From: Xenophilus sp. Marseille-Q4582
GTDB lineage: Bacteria; Pseudomonadota; Gammaproteobacteria; Burkholderiales; Burkholderiaceae_C
Direction of reading: 5' to 3'
DNA: 64,000 bases
Assembly: GCF_916700565.1 (NCBI RefSeq)
Contig: NZ_CAKAKO010000002.1
Span: 496,001-560,000 of the forward strand
The notes beneath the pieces are model-generated. The model was not told the origin of the DNA. It was given only the letters and a program-made list of their open reading frames with translations, and ran no database searches. Positions 45,843 through 54,247 of the stretch are shown in pieces. A program made the translations under genes and the position numbers. The stretch's first letter is position 1. Each line of letters begins with the position of its first letter.

Positions 45843-46319
45843 ATGAGCGCTCCGCTGGACCGCATCGACCGCCGGTTGCTGCAGGCCCTGCAGGCCGACG
45901 CGCGCCAGAGCGCCCAGGCGCTCTCTGAAGCCGTGCATCTGTCGGCCCGCGCCACGCTGAGCCGCATCCACCGGCTGCAGCAAGACGGCGTCATCACCGG
46001 CTGCCACGCGCAGGTGCAGCGCAGTGCGCTGGGCGAGCACGTGGCGCTGTTTGCCGAGGTCACGCTCAAGGACCAGCGCCCGGCGACCGTGCAGCGCTTC
46101 GAGCGCCACGTGGCCGCCTGCCCCGAGGTGGTGGGCTGCTGGCTGCTCAGCGGGCGCTACGACTACCTGCTGCGCTTCGGTTGCCGCGACCTGGCGCATT
46201 ACCGCCGGCTGACCGATGCCTGGCTGGAGGACGTGGGCCTGGGCATCGACCGCATCGTGACCAGCACCGAGCTGCAGACCGTCAAGGAGTTCACCGGCTT
46301 TCCGGTGCCCGGCGCCTAG
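45843..46319 (+). CDS. Lrp/AsnC-family transcriptional regulator
   Basis: A 158-residue feast/famine regulator. The N-terminal helix-turn-helix reads LDRIDRRLLQALQADARQSAQAL then LSARATLSRIHRLQQDGVI, and the C-terminal RAM ligand-binding domain follows from residue 65 (VALFAEVTLKDQRP). Such proteins sense amino acids. It lies 16 bases after holA and 188 bases before ornithine cyclodeaminase and arginase, so arginine or ornithine is the likely ligand; that is inference from position. Confidence 0.88.
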   Translation: MSAPLDRIDRRLLQALQADARQSAQALSEAVHLSARATLSRIHRLQQDGVITGCHAQVQRSALGEHVALFAEVTLKDQRPATVQRFERHVAACPEVVGCWLLSGRYDYLLRFGCRDLAHYRRLTDAWLEDVGLGIDRIVTSTELQTVKEFTGFPVPGA

Positions 46320-46507
46320 GGACGGTCTTCACGGCCCGGGCCCGCACCGGTTGGACTTCCGAAACGGAAGCGCCTCCCCCGCCCCTGCCACCGAAACGGC
46401 CGCTGCGCGGCCTCGCAACGTCGATTGCGGGGCGCCCGGCTGCCTAGACTTTGAGGCGGGTCGGGCGGCCCCACGCGGCCTGATCCGTCCAGTCCAAGGA
46501 GCGGGCC

Positions 46508-47584
46508 ATGACACGCTATCTCGACGTCCACGACCTGCGGCAGCTGCTGCGCGCCCGCGGCGTGCCGCGCATGCTGCGCGAGATGCGCGCCTGCATCGAA
46601 GAGGACTTCCTGCGTTGGGAGTCCTTCCAGATGAGCGCGCGCGTGGCGCATCCCTCGGCCGCCGGCGTGATCGAGCTGATGCCGGTGTCCGACGCGCAGC
46701 GCTACGCCTTCAAGTACGTCAACGGCCATCCCGGCAACCCGCGCGTGCAGCTGCCGACGGTAATGGCCTTCGGCGTGCTGGCCGAGGTGGCGACCGGCTA
46801 TCCGCTCCTGCTCAGCGAACTGACCGTGACGACGGCGCTGCGCACGGCCGCCACTTCGGTGCTGGCCGCCCGCGCGCTGGCGCGCCCCGGTGTACGGACG
46901 CTGGCGCTGATCGGCAACGGCGCCCAGTCCGAATTCCAGGCCCTGGCCTTCATGGAAGGCCTGGGCATCCGCGAACTGCGCGTGTTCGACACCGATCCGC
47001 GCGCCACCGGCAAGCTGGTGGCCAACCTGGCGCCCTGGGTGCGCAGCGGCGAGCTGCGGATCCAGGGCGCGGGCAGCGTGCAGGAGGCCGTGCAGGGCGC
47101 CGGCATCGTGACCACGGCCACGGCCGACAAGCGCCGCGCTGCCGTGCTCGACGCAACCTGGGTGGCCCCGGGCACGCACCTCAACGCGGTGGGCGGCGAC
47201 TGCCCCGGCAAGACGGAGCTGCCGCCCGCGCTGGTGGCGCGCAGCAAGGTCTTCGTCGAATACGAGCCGCAAACCCGCGTCGAGGGCGAGCTGCAGCAGA
47301 TGCCCGCCGATTTCCCCGCCACGCCCCTGTGGCAGGTGCTGGCCGGCCGCGCCGCCGGCCGCGACGGCGCGCAGCAGATCACGCTGTTCGATTCGGTGGG
47401 CTTCGCGCTGGAGGACTTCTCGGCGCTGCGCTACCTGCACGCGCTGGCGCTGGACGCCGGGGTGGGCCGCGACATCGACCTCGTGCCCGCGCTGGATGAT
47501 CCCAAGGACCTGTTCGGCCCTGCGCTCGGCAGGGGCGCCGAGCCAGCGCCGCCGGTGGCGCAAGGAATGGAGGCGATGGCATGA
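46508..47584 (+). CDS. Ornithine cyclodeaminase
   Basis: A 358-residue OCD/mu-crystallin-family enzyme converting ornithine to proline and ammonia with NAD. The substrate-binding residues include KYVNGHPGNPR near residue 74, and TALRTAATSVLAARALARPG leads to the Rossmann motif LALIGNGAQSEFQALAF near residue 136. WVAPGTHLNAVGGDCPGKTEL near residue 218 is also typical of true ornithine cyclodeaminases. The arginase gene overlaps its end by four bases, so arginine to ornithine to proline would be a coupled route. TAGACT at 46445-46450 could be the -10 box. Confidence 0.9.
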   Translation: MTRYLDVHDLRQLLRARGVPRMLREMRACIEEDFLRWESFQMSARVAHPSAAGVIELMPVSDAQRYAFKYVNGHPGNPRVQLPTVMAFGVLAEVATGYPLLLSELTVTTALRTAATSVLAARALARPGVRTLALIGNGAQSEFQALAFMEGLGIRELRVFDTDPRATGKLVANLAPWVRSGELRIQGAGSVQEAVQGAGIVTTATADKRRAAVLDATWVAPGTHLNAVGGDCPGKTELPPALVARSKVFVEYEPQTRVEGELQQMPADFPATPLWQVLAGRAAGRDGAQQITLFDSVGFALEDFSALRYLHALALDAGVGRDIDLVPALDDPKDLFGPALGRGAEPAPPVAQGMEAMA

Positions 47585-48540
47585 ACCGTGAAGCGATGCG
47601 CAGGATGCGCACGCCCTGCCCGCTGGCGCTGATCGGCGCCGAAGTGGGCGAGGGCGCGAGCGACGCCGGCTGCAAGTGGGGCGCCCAGGCACTGCGCGAG
47701 CGCGGATTGGCCGCGCACCTGCATCGCGCCGGCCGGCAGGCGCATTGGGCGGGCTGGGTGCAGGCCCCAGGCGCAAGGGATGCTGCCGGGCGGCTGCGCG
47801 CGGTGGAGCGCTTCAATGCCGAGCTGGCGCAGCGCGTGCTGGCCGAGGCGCAATCGGGGGCGCTGCCCGTGGTGGTGGGCGGCGACCATTCCTGCGCCGT
47901 CGGCACCTGGAGCGCGATCGCCGAGCACTGGCGCCCGCAGGGCGACATCGGCCTGGTGTGGGTGGACGCGCACCTGGACGCCCACACGCCGGCCTCCTCG
48001 CCCAGCGGGGCGCCGCACGGCATGCCGGTGGCGGCGCTGCTGGGCCATGGCACGCCGGGGCTCACGTCGCTGGGCGGCTGGGCCGGCAAGCTGCAGCCGG
48101 ACCATCTGGTGATCCTCGGCGCGCGCAGCTTCGAGGCCGGCGAGCTGGCGCTGCTCACGTCGCTGGGCGTGCGCGTGATGTACATGCCCGAAGTCGCACA
48201 GCGCGGCTTCGCGGCCTGCCTCGCCGAAGCCGTGGCGCAGGTACGCCGGCACACCGTGGCCTGGGGCCTGAGCTTCGACCTGGATGCGCTGGACCCCGCC
48301 GATGCCCCCGGCACCGGCACGCCGGTGGCGGCCGGCATCCGGCTGGCCGATGCGATGGGTGCCCTGCGCGCCTGTGCCGCCGACCCGGCCTGCGCCGCGC
48401 TGGAAGTGGTGGAGTACAACCCGCGGCATGACAGCGACGGGCGCACGGCGCAGGCGGCCTTCGACCTGCTGGCGGCCATGACCGAGCCGGGCCCTGTGGC
48501 GGACCCGCCCCGCGAAGCCGGTCGCACCTGCCTCGCCTGA
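47581..48540 (+). CDS. rocF: Arginase
   Basis: A 319-residue ureohydrolase that makes ornithine and urea from arginine. Manganese-binding motifs are all present: VVVGGDHSCAVGTW near residue 99, VWVDAHLDAHTPASSPSG near residue 125, and SFDLDALDPADAPGTGTPV near residue 230. ALIGAEVGEGASDAGCKWGA at the N terminus is arginase-like rather than agmatinase-like. The ATGA overlap with the cyclodeaminase gene shows coupling. It converges with the AraC gene at 48571. Confidence 0.92.
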   Translation: MNREAMRRMRTPCPLALIGAEVGEGASDAGCKWGAQALRERGLAAHLHRAGRQAHWAGWVQAPGARDAAGRLRAVERFNAELAQRVLAEAQSGALPVVVGGDHSCAVGTWSAIAEHWRPQGDIGLVWVDAHLDAHTPASSPSGAPHGMPVAALLGHGTPGLTSLGGWAGKLQPDHLVILGARSFEAGELALLTSLGVRVMYMPEVAQRGFAACLAEAVAQVRRHTVAWGLSFDLDALDPADAPGTGTPVAAGIRLADAMGALRACAADPACAALEVVEYNPRHDSDGRTAQAAFDLLAAMTEPGPVADPPREAGRTCLA

Positions 48541-48570
48541 GCGCAAGGACCGAGAAAGGGACGGCCCCGC

Positions 48571-49548
48571 TCAGCCGGCCGGCCCGGCCTGCCGGCGGTA
48601 GTCCGACGGCGACACGCCCGTGTGCGCGCGGAACGCGCGGCTGAAATGCGCGCTGCTGTTGAAGCCCCAGGAAAAGGCGATTTCGGTGATGCTGCGCGCG
48701 GCCTGGGCCGGATCGCGCAGCTCGCGCATGCAGCCCTCCAGCCGGCGGCGCAGGATGTACTGCGCCAGCGTGTCGCCTCCCTGGTCGGCTTCGCCCCCGC
48801 CGAAGCTCTTGTGCAGCAGGCGCTTGCTGCAGTTCAGCGCGTGGGCGATGCCGTCGATGGACAGCGACGCGTCGTGCAGGTGCCGCCCCACGTAGGCGCG
48901 GATGCGGTCGCGCATCGCCTCGGCCTGCGTGGCCGGCGTGCCCTGGCCCGCCAGGTCGCACAGCGACAGCCGCACCAGCTCGGTGATCAGGTCGCCCGCG
49001 CCGCGCGCGGCCTGGGGCGACATGCTGGGCAGCTCCAGGTAGGTGTTGCGCATGGTCTCCAGCGCCACGCGCGAGATGCCGGCCGAGCCGCCCACCAGCC
49101 GGCCCATGAGTTCGTCCAGCCGCAGGCCCGTGGCGGCCAGCTGCTCCTTGGGCACCATCACGATCAGGTGCTGCGAGCGCTCGGGGTTCTGCACCACGTA
49201 GCGGCCCGTGGTGTCGTAGATGGCCCAGGCGCCGGGCCGCGCACGCGCCTGGCGGCCGTGCTGTTCGACGCTGGCCAGGCCCTGCCAGGGCGCGACGATC
49301 TTGAGGCAGGGCGCGTCGCTGCGCAGCGCGCTGCGCGCGGCCATCTGCGTGACGCGGTGGCGGTTGGCTTCCAGCCACACCATCAACACGTCGCCGGCCC
49401 GGGCGCTGTGCAGGTGGCCGTCGAACTGCGTGTCGCCGTACACGTCGGACTGCAGGCCGTGGAACAGGCCCGCCATCCATTGGTGCCACGCGCCCACGGT
49501 CTCGCGCGTGGGCATGCCGTCAGTGCTCAGTGACAGGGCGGTGGACAT
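48571..49548 (-). CDS. AraC-family regulator (AraC_binding_2 type)
   Basis: A 325-residue activator. The N-terminal half (about 1-190) resembles the ligand-binding domain of FeaR and XylS-type regulators of aromatic catabolism, with APWQGLASVEQHGRQARARPG and AWAIYDTTGRYVV. The C-terminal 100 residues hold two helix-turn-helix units: LSIDGIAHALNCSKRLLHKSF and SITEIAFSWGFNSSAHFSRAFRAHTGVSPSDYRR. A 19-residue longer start is possible but crosses the promoter region. It is divergent from the transporter and dehydrogenase genes and is their likely regulator. Confidence 0.88.
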   Translation of the reverse strand: MSTALSLSTDGMPTRETVGAWHQWMAGLFHGLQSDVYGDTQFDGHLHSARAGDVLMVWLEANRHRVTQMAARSALRSDAPCLKIVAPWQGLASVEQHGRQARARPGAWAIYDTTGRYVVQNPERSQHLIVMVPKEQLAATGLRLDELMGRLVGGSAGISRVALETMRNTYLELPSMSPQAARGAGDLITELVRLSLCDLAGQGTPATQAEAMRDRIRAYVGRHLHDASLSIDGIAHALNCSKRLLHKSFGGGEADQGGDTLAQYILRRRLEGCMRELRDPAQAARSITEIAFSWGFNSSAHFSRAFRAHTGVSPSDYRRQAGPAG

Positions 49549-49737
49549 GGCGGGGAGTATGAGGCGCAAAGGATGATCCGATCCGCCGTGTGGACGGCCC
49601 CGCACTCAGGGTTAACCCCGCCCCGCATGCACGCGCGGTCAAGCCTGGGTGCGCCGGCGGAAAAGCCAGTCGGGTGGGACCGCGCCACCATTCGCGCCAG
49701 CCGTGCCCCACCGGGGCATGCACGAGGAGACAAGACC
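49549..49737. promoter_or_regulatory. Divergent control region of the araC / ABC transporter genes
   Basis: This 190-base region contains the perfect 10-base palindrome GGGTTAACCC at 49609-49618 in an AT-richer patch, and a small hairpin TGCCCC-ACC-GGGGCA at 49704-49718 just ahead of the GAGGAGA ribosome-binding site at 49724-49730. Either could mediate control of the transporter operon. Classical AraC sites are direct repeats, which I could not identify. Confidence 0.45.
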
Positions 49738-50964
49738 ATGAACACACGCCTTCCCTTCGCGCGGCGCACCCTGCTGGGCGCCGCCGTCCTCACCCTGCTG
49801 GCCGCGCCGCTGGCCCAGGCGCAGGAGGCGCCGAAGTCGGTGCGGATCGGCTGGGCCATCGCCAAGACCGGCCCGAACGCGGGCGGCACCGCGACGACGG
49901 TCGCGCCCAACTACCGGATGTGGGTCAAGGAGATCAACGACGCGGGCGGCCTGATGCTCAAGGCCTACGGCAAGCGCGTGCCCATCGAGGTGGTGGAATA
50001 CGACGACCGCTCCAGCTCCGAGGAAGCGGTGCGCGCCACCGAGCGCCTGATCACGCAGGACAAGGTGGACTTCGTGCTGCCGCCCTGGGGCACGGCCAAC
50101 AACCTGGCCGTGGGTCCGACCTACGAGAAGCACAAGTACCCGCTGATCGCCGTGAATTCGGTGACCGACAAGGCGCCCGATCTGGTCAAGCGCTGGAAGC
50201 ACGCCTTCTTCTTTCTGGGCACCGGCGCGCAGTACGCCGAGGCGCTGGTCAGCTACCTGGACGAGGCCAAGAAGGCCGGCAAGATCGGCGACAGGATCGC
50301 GATGATCAACATCGCCGACGGCTTCGGCGTGGAGCTGGCCAATGCGGCGCGCAAGGCCGCCGCCAAGCATGGCTTCACGCTGGTCTACGACAAGAGCTAC
50401 CCGATCGGCACGCAGGACATGACGCCCGTGCTCAACGAGGTGAAGGGCAAGAACGCCGACGTGTTCCTCGCCTTCTCGTACCCGCCCGACACGGTGATGA
50501 TCACCGACCAGGCGCGCGTGATCGGCTTCAACCCCAAGGTCATGTTCACCGGCGTGGGCACGCAGTTCCCCATGTACAAGGCCAAGTTCGGCGCCGCGGC
50601 CGAGGGCATCATGGGCCCGGGCGGCGTGGACTTCGACAGCCCGGCCATCCAGGACTACTTCGCGCGCCACAAGGCCTTCTCGGGCCAGGAGCCGGACCGC
50701 TTCGCGAGCACCGTGCAGTACGCCGCGCTGCAGGTGCTGCAGCAGTCCATCGAGCGCGTGGGCAAGGTGGACCGCGCCGCCGTCACGCAGGAGATCAAGA
50801 CCGGCAGCTTCGACACCATCCTCGGCCCCGTGAAGCTGGAGAACCAGCTCTTCACCAACCTGTGGTGGGTGGGCCAGTGGCAGAACGGCGAGTTCTACGG
50901 CATCGCGCCGTCGAACAAGAAGGGCGCCAAACCCGCCATCCTGCCCAAGCCGGCCTGGAAATGA
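49738..50964 (+). CDS. Branched-chain-amino-acid-type ABC transporter, substrate-binding protein
   Basis: A 408-residue periplasmic type-I binding protein of the LivK/HAAT family, with a signal peptide ending near LAQAQ (residue 30). KSVRIGWAIAKTGPNAGG is the N-terminal family block; DDRSSSEEAVRATERLITQDKVDFVLPPWGTAN (in parts) and FSYPPDTVMITDQARVIGFN follow. The binding cleft of such proteins is broad and relatives take up aromatic acids as well as amino acids, so the dehydrogenases downstream are the better clue to substrate. The permease gene overlaps its stop as ATGA. Confidence 0.92.
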   Translation: MNTRLPFARRTLLGAAVLTLLAAPLAQAQEAPKSVRIGWAIAKTGPNAGGTATTVAPNYRMWVKEINDAGGLMLKAYGKRVPIEVVEYDDRSSSEEAVRATERLITQDKVDFVLPPWGTANNLAVGPTYEKHKYPLIAVNSVTDKAPDLVKRWKHAFFFLGTGAQYAEALVSYLDEAKKAGKIGDRIAMINIADGFGVELANAARKAAAKHGFTLVYDKSYPIGTQDMTPVLNEVKGKNADVFLAFSYPPDTVMITDQARVIGFNPKVMFTGVGTQFPMYKAKFGAAAEGIMGPGGVDFDSPAIQDYFARHKAFSGQEPDRFASTVQYAALQVLQQSIERVGKVDRAAVTQEIKTGSFDTILGPVKLENQLFTNLWWVGQWQNGEFYGIAPSNKKGAKPAILPKPAWK

Positions 50965-51836
50965 ACTTTCTGGATGTCCTGCTCGCCGGCGCCACGCTGG
51001 GCGGGCTGTACGGGCTGGTGGCGATGGGGCTCACGCTGCAGTACGGCGTGGCCCGCATCATGAACCTGTCGTATGGGGAATTCCTGATCGCGCCGGCCTT
51101 CCTGGCCTATGGGCTGGTCACGGGCCTGGGCTGGTCGCCGCTGGCCGTGCTGCTGCTGGCGCTGCCGCTGGGCTTTGCCGTGCAGTGGGGCGTGTACCAG
51201 CTGCTGCTCACGCCGCTGGTGCGCCGCACCGGCGCCGGCCCGCAGCTCGAAGTCGATTCCATCCTCGCCACCTTCGGCCTGCTCTTCGTGGTGCAGGGCG
51301 TGATGCTGGTGATCTTCGGCGGCAACTACCACAGCTATGGCTACCTCTCGGTGCCCGTGAACATCCTCGGCAGCACCGTCGCGGCCAACCGGCTGCTGGT
51401 GCTGGTGGCGGCGCTGGTGCTGGGCGGCGGGCTGTACCTGCTGATGACGCGCACCCGCATGGGCACGGTGGTGCGCGCGGTGGCCGTGGCGCCGCGCTTC
51501 GCGCCGCTGGTGGGCATCCAGGTGCGGCAGACGGCCGCGCTGGCCTTCGGCCTGGGCGGCGCGCTGGTGGCCTGCAGCGGCGTGCTGGTCAGCATGTTCC
51601 TGCCCTTCTCGGCCGCCATGGGCACCCTGTTCGCGATGAAGGCGCTGATCGTCGTCATCATGGGCGGCGTGGGCAACCTCATGGGCTGCCTGGTGGCCGG
51701 GCTGCTGCTGGGCTTCGCCGAAACGCTGGTCGCGAGCTTCGTCGATCCGGGCCTCACGCTGGCCGTGAACTACGGGCTGTTCCTGCTGGTGCTGCTGCTG
51801 CGGCCCACAGGGCTGTTCGGGAGGGCGGCGCGATGA
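50961..51836 (+). CDS. ABC transporter permease, LivH type
   Basis: A 291-residue inner-membrane permease with about eight membrane helices. GGLYGLVAMGLTLQYGVARIMNLSYGEF in the first 45 residues (in blocks) and ALAFGLGGALVACSGVLVSMF near residue 190 are LivH-type. MGGVGNLMGCLVAGLLLGFAE contains the EAA-like contact loop for the ATPases. Overlaps of four bases with both neighbours show a tightly coupled operon. Confidence 0.93.
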   Translation: MNFLDVLLAGATLGGLYGLVAMGLTLQYGVARIMNLSYGEFLIAPAFLAYGLVTGLGWSPLAVLLLALPLGFAVQWGVYQLLLTPLVRRTGAGPQLEVDSILATFGLLFVVQGVMLVIFGGNYHSYGYLSVPVNILGSTVAANRLLVLVAALVLGGGLYLLMTRTRMGTVVRAVAVAPRFAPLVGIQVRQTAALAFGLGGALVACSGVLVSMFLPFSAAMGTLFAMKALIVVIMGGVGNLMGCLVAGLLLGFAETLVASFVDPGLTLAVNYGLFLLVLLLRPTGLFGRAAR

Positions 51837-52759
51837 GCCGGCGCGAGATCGCGGGCTGGGGCCTGGGCGCGCTCGTGGTGGCGGCGCTGGCCGTGCTGCC
51901 GCTGTGGCTGGAGAGCGACTACGTGCTGTCGCTGCTGATCAGCGTGCTGATGTACGGCGTGCTGGCCACCGCCTGGGCGCTGTTCTCGGGGCCCACGCGC
52001 TACGTGTCGCTGGCGACAGTGGCCTTCTTCGGCCTGGGCGCCTACACCACGGCCGTGCTCGGCGAATCGCTGCCCTGGCCCGCGGTGCTGGCCGTGGCGC
52101 TGGGGCTGGGCGCGGTGCTGGCGCTGCTGGTGGGCCTGGCCACGCTGCGCCTGTCGGGCGTGTACTTCGTGATCTTCAGCTTTGGGCTGGCCGAGCTGAC
52201 CAAGCAGCTCGTCACCTGGTGGGAGGTCAACATCACGAAGGAGATCGGCCGCTACGTCTTCGTGGACATCACGCAGCAGGACATCTACTGGCAACTGCTC
52301 GCGCTGCTGGCGCTGGTGCTGGGCCTGCGCGCGCTGATCAACCGCACGCGGCTGGGCCTGGCGCTGCGCGTGATCGGCGAGGACGAAACCGTGGCCGTGC
52401 ACGTGGGCATCCACACCACGCGGGCCAAGGTGCTGTTGTTCACGCTGTCGGCCGCCTTCATGACCGTGACCGGCGCCGTGATGGCGCCGCGCTGGACCTA
52501 CATCGACCCGAGCATCGCCTTCGCTCCCATGATCTCCTTCCAGACGCTGATCATGGCGTTGCTGGGTGGGGCGGGCGCGCTCTTCGGGCCGCTGCTGGGC
52601 GCCGTGCCGCTGGTGCTGCTCTTCGAGTACCTGTCGGCCCATTTCCCGAATCACTTCTCGATCCTGCTGGGGCTGGTGTTCATGGTGATCGTCTATCTGG
52701 TGCCCCACGGGCTGGCCAGCCTGTTGCGCCGTCGGCGCAGGCCGGGAGCCCGGCCATGA
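51833..52759 (+). CDS. ABC transporter permease, LivM type
   Basis: A 308-residue permease with about eight to ten membrane helices. LATAWALFSGPTRYVSLATVAFFGLGAYTTA near residue 43 (in blocks), TLRLSGVYFVIFSFGLAELTKQ near residue 103 and IMALLGGAGALFGPLLGAV near residue 238 are LivM-type signatures. It pairs with the LivH-type permease. The C terminus is strongly basic. It overlaps both adjacent genes by four bases. Confidence 0.93.
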   Translation: MSRREIAGWGLGALVVAALAVLPLWLESDYVLSLLISVLMYGVLATAWALFSGPTRYVSLATVAFFGLGAYTTAVLGESLPWPAVLAVALGLGAVLALLVGLATLRLSGVYFVIFSFGLAELTKQLVTWWEVNITKEIGRYVFVDITQQDIYWQLLALLALVLGLRALINRTRLGLALRVIGEDETVAVHVGIHTTRAKVLLFTLSAAFMTVTGAVMAPRWTYIDPSIAFAPMISFQTLIMALLGGAGALFGPLLGAVPLVLLFEYLSAHFPNHFSILLGLVFMVIVYLVPHGLASLLRRRRRPGARP

Positions 52760-53505
52760 GTGCGCTGCTGGAACTCAGAGGCGTCACGCGCCGCTTCGGC
52801 GGCCTGGTCGCGGTCAACGACCTGAGCCTGTCGGTGCAGGCCGGAGAGGTGGTGGGCCTGCTCGGCCCCAACGGTTCGGGCAAGACCACGGCCATGAACC
52901 TGATCTCGGGCGCGCTGGCCTGCAACGGCGGCGAGATCGTCTTCGACGGCCGGCGCATCAGCGGCCTGGCCAGCCACCAGATCGCACGCTTGGGCGTGGC
53001 GCGCACCTTCCAACTGGTGCGCGTGCTGGGCGGCATGAGCGCCCTGGAAAACGTGGAAGCCGGCCTGGCCTTCCGCCCGCACGGCCTGCATGGCCGCGCC
53101 GCGCGAGCGCGCGCGCAGGTCCTGCTCGAGCGCGTGGGCCTGGGCGCCCAGGCCGCGCTGCCCGCCGGCGCGCTGACCTACATCGACCAGAAGCGGCTGG
53201 AGCTGGCGCGCGCGCTGGCGCTGGAGCCGCGCCTGCTGCTGCTGGACGAATGGCTGGCCGGCCTGAACCCGACCGAGCTGCAGCAGGGTATCGCGCTGAT
53301 CCGTTCGCTGAGCGCCGAGGGCCTCACGTTGCTGCTGGTGGAGCATGTGATGGACGCCGTGCACGCGCTGTGCACGCGCTGCGTGGTGATGAATGCGGGC
53401 ACGAAGATCGCCGACGGACCGACGCGCGAAGTGCTCTCCGATCCGCAGGTGATCCGCGCCTACCTGGGCGAGGACGATGAAGCCATGGAGGCTGCGCATG
53501 CTTGA
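52756..53505 (+). CDS. ABC transporter ATPase, LivG type
   Basis: A 249-residue ATPase. Walker A is LLGPNGSGKTTAMN near residue 37. The signature region reads LTYIDQKRLELARALALEP, a LivG-type variant of the usual LSGGQ. Walker B is LLLLDEWLAGLNPTE, keeping the catalytic glutamate, and LLLVEHVMDAV supplies the switch histidine. The last two genes overlap by eight bases. It powers uptake together with the LivF-type ATPase. Confidence 0.93.
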   Translation: MSALLELRGVTRRFGGLVAVNDLSLSVQAGEVVGLLGPNGSGKTTAMNLISGALACNGGEIVFDGRRISGLASHQIARLGVARTFQLVRVLGGMSALENVEAGLAFRPHGLHGRAARARAQVLLERVGLGAQAALPAGALTYIDQKRLELARALALEPRLLLLDEWLAGLNPTELQQGIALIRSLSAEGLTLLLVEHVMDAVHALCTRCVVMNAGTKIADGPTREVLSDPQVIRAYLGEDDEAMEAAHA

Positions 53506-54214
53506 AGTGCACGACGTGTCGGTGCGCTACGGCCAGCACGAGGCGCTGCACGGCGTGTCGCTCAACGTGGCGCCGGGCGAGATCGTGGTCATGCTGGGCG
53601 CCAACGGTGCCGGCAAGTCCTCCTTCCTCAAGGCGTTGGGCGGCATGGTGAAGGCCGAGCCCGGCGCGCGCGCCACCCTCGGCGGCACCGACCTCATGCA
53701 ACTGCCCGCGCACCGCATCGTCGACGCGGGCCTGGCGCTGGTGCCCGAAGGCCGGGGCGTGTTCGGCGAACTCACGGTGCGCGAGAACCTGCAGCTCGGC
53801 GCGCACCCGGCGCGCGCGCGCGCCGGCGAGGCGCAGATGCAGGCGCGCGTGTTCCAGCTCTTCCCCAAGCTCGCGCAGCGCCTGAACCAGGCCGTGCGCA
53901 CCATGAGCGGCGGCGAGCAGCAGATGGTGGCCGTGGGCCGCGCGCTGATGTCGCAGCCCGAAATCCTGCTGCTCGATGAACCTTCGCTGGGCCTGTCGCC
54001 GCTGATGTGCAAGGAGCTGTTCGCGGCGCTGGCGCGCATCCGCACGCTGGGCGTGGGCGTGCTGCTGGTCGAGCAGAACGCGCGCCAGAGCCTGGCCATC
54101 GCCGACCGCGGCTACCTGATCGAGACCGGCCGCCTGGTCGGCGCCGGCAGCGCCCGCGACTTGCAGAACGACCCTGCCGTCCGCCGCGCCTACCTGGGCG
54201 CAGCGGCCCACTGA
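53498..54214 (+). CDS. ABC transporter ATPase, LivF type
   Basis: A 238-residue ATPase beginning MLEVHDVSVRYGQHEALHGV. Walker A is MLGANGAGKSSFLKAL, the signature is RTMSGGEQQMVAVGRALMS, Walker B is ILLLDEPSLGLSPLM and the switch histidine position is occupied by glutamine in LLVEQNARQSL, which is normal for LivF. A start seven codons earlier would overlap LivG by 29 bases; the later one is the better match to relatives. It is followed by the aldehyde dehydrogenase after 33 bases. Confidence 0.93.
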   Translation: MLEVHDVSVRYGQHEALHGVSLNVAPGEIVVMLGANGAGKSSFLKALGGMVKAEPGARATLGGTDLMQLPAHRIVDAGLALVPEGRGVFGELTVRENLQLGAHPARARAGEAQMQARVFQLFPKLAQRLNQAVRTMSGGEQQMVAVGRALMSQPEILLLDEPSLGLSPLMCKELFAALARIRTLGVGVLLVEQNARQSLAIADRGYLIETGRLVGAGSARDLQNDPAVRRAYLGAAAH

Positions 54215-54247
54215 GACCCTTCCCCCTTTTTCCAGAGGAACACAACC

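Noticed and set aside
53228-53275. LivG-type ATPase with DEW rather than DEP after Walker B
   Set aside because: The catalytic glutamate is present and this variant occurs in related transporters, so it is not a defect.
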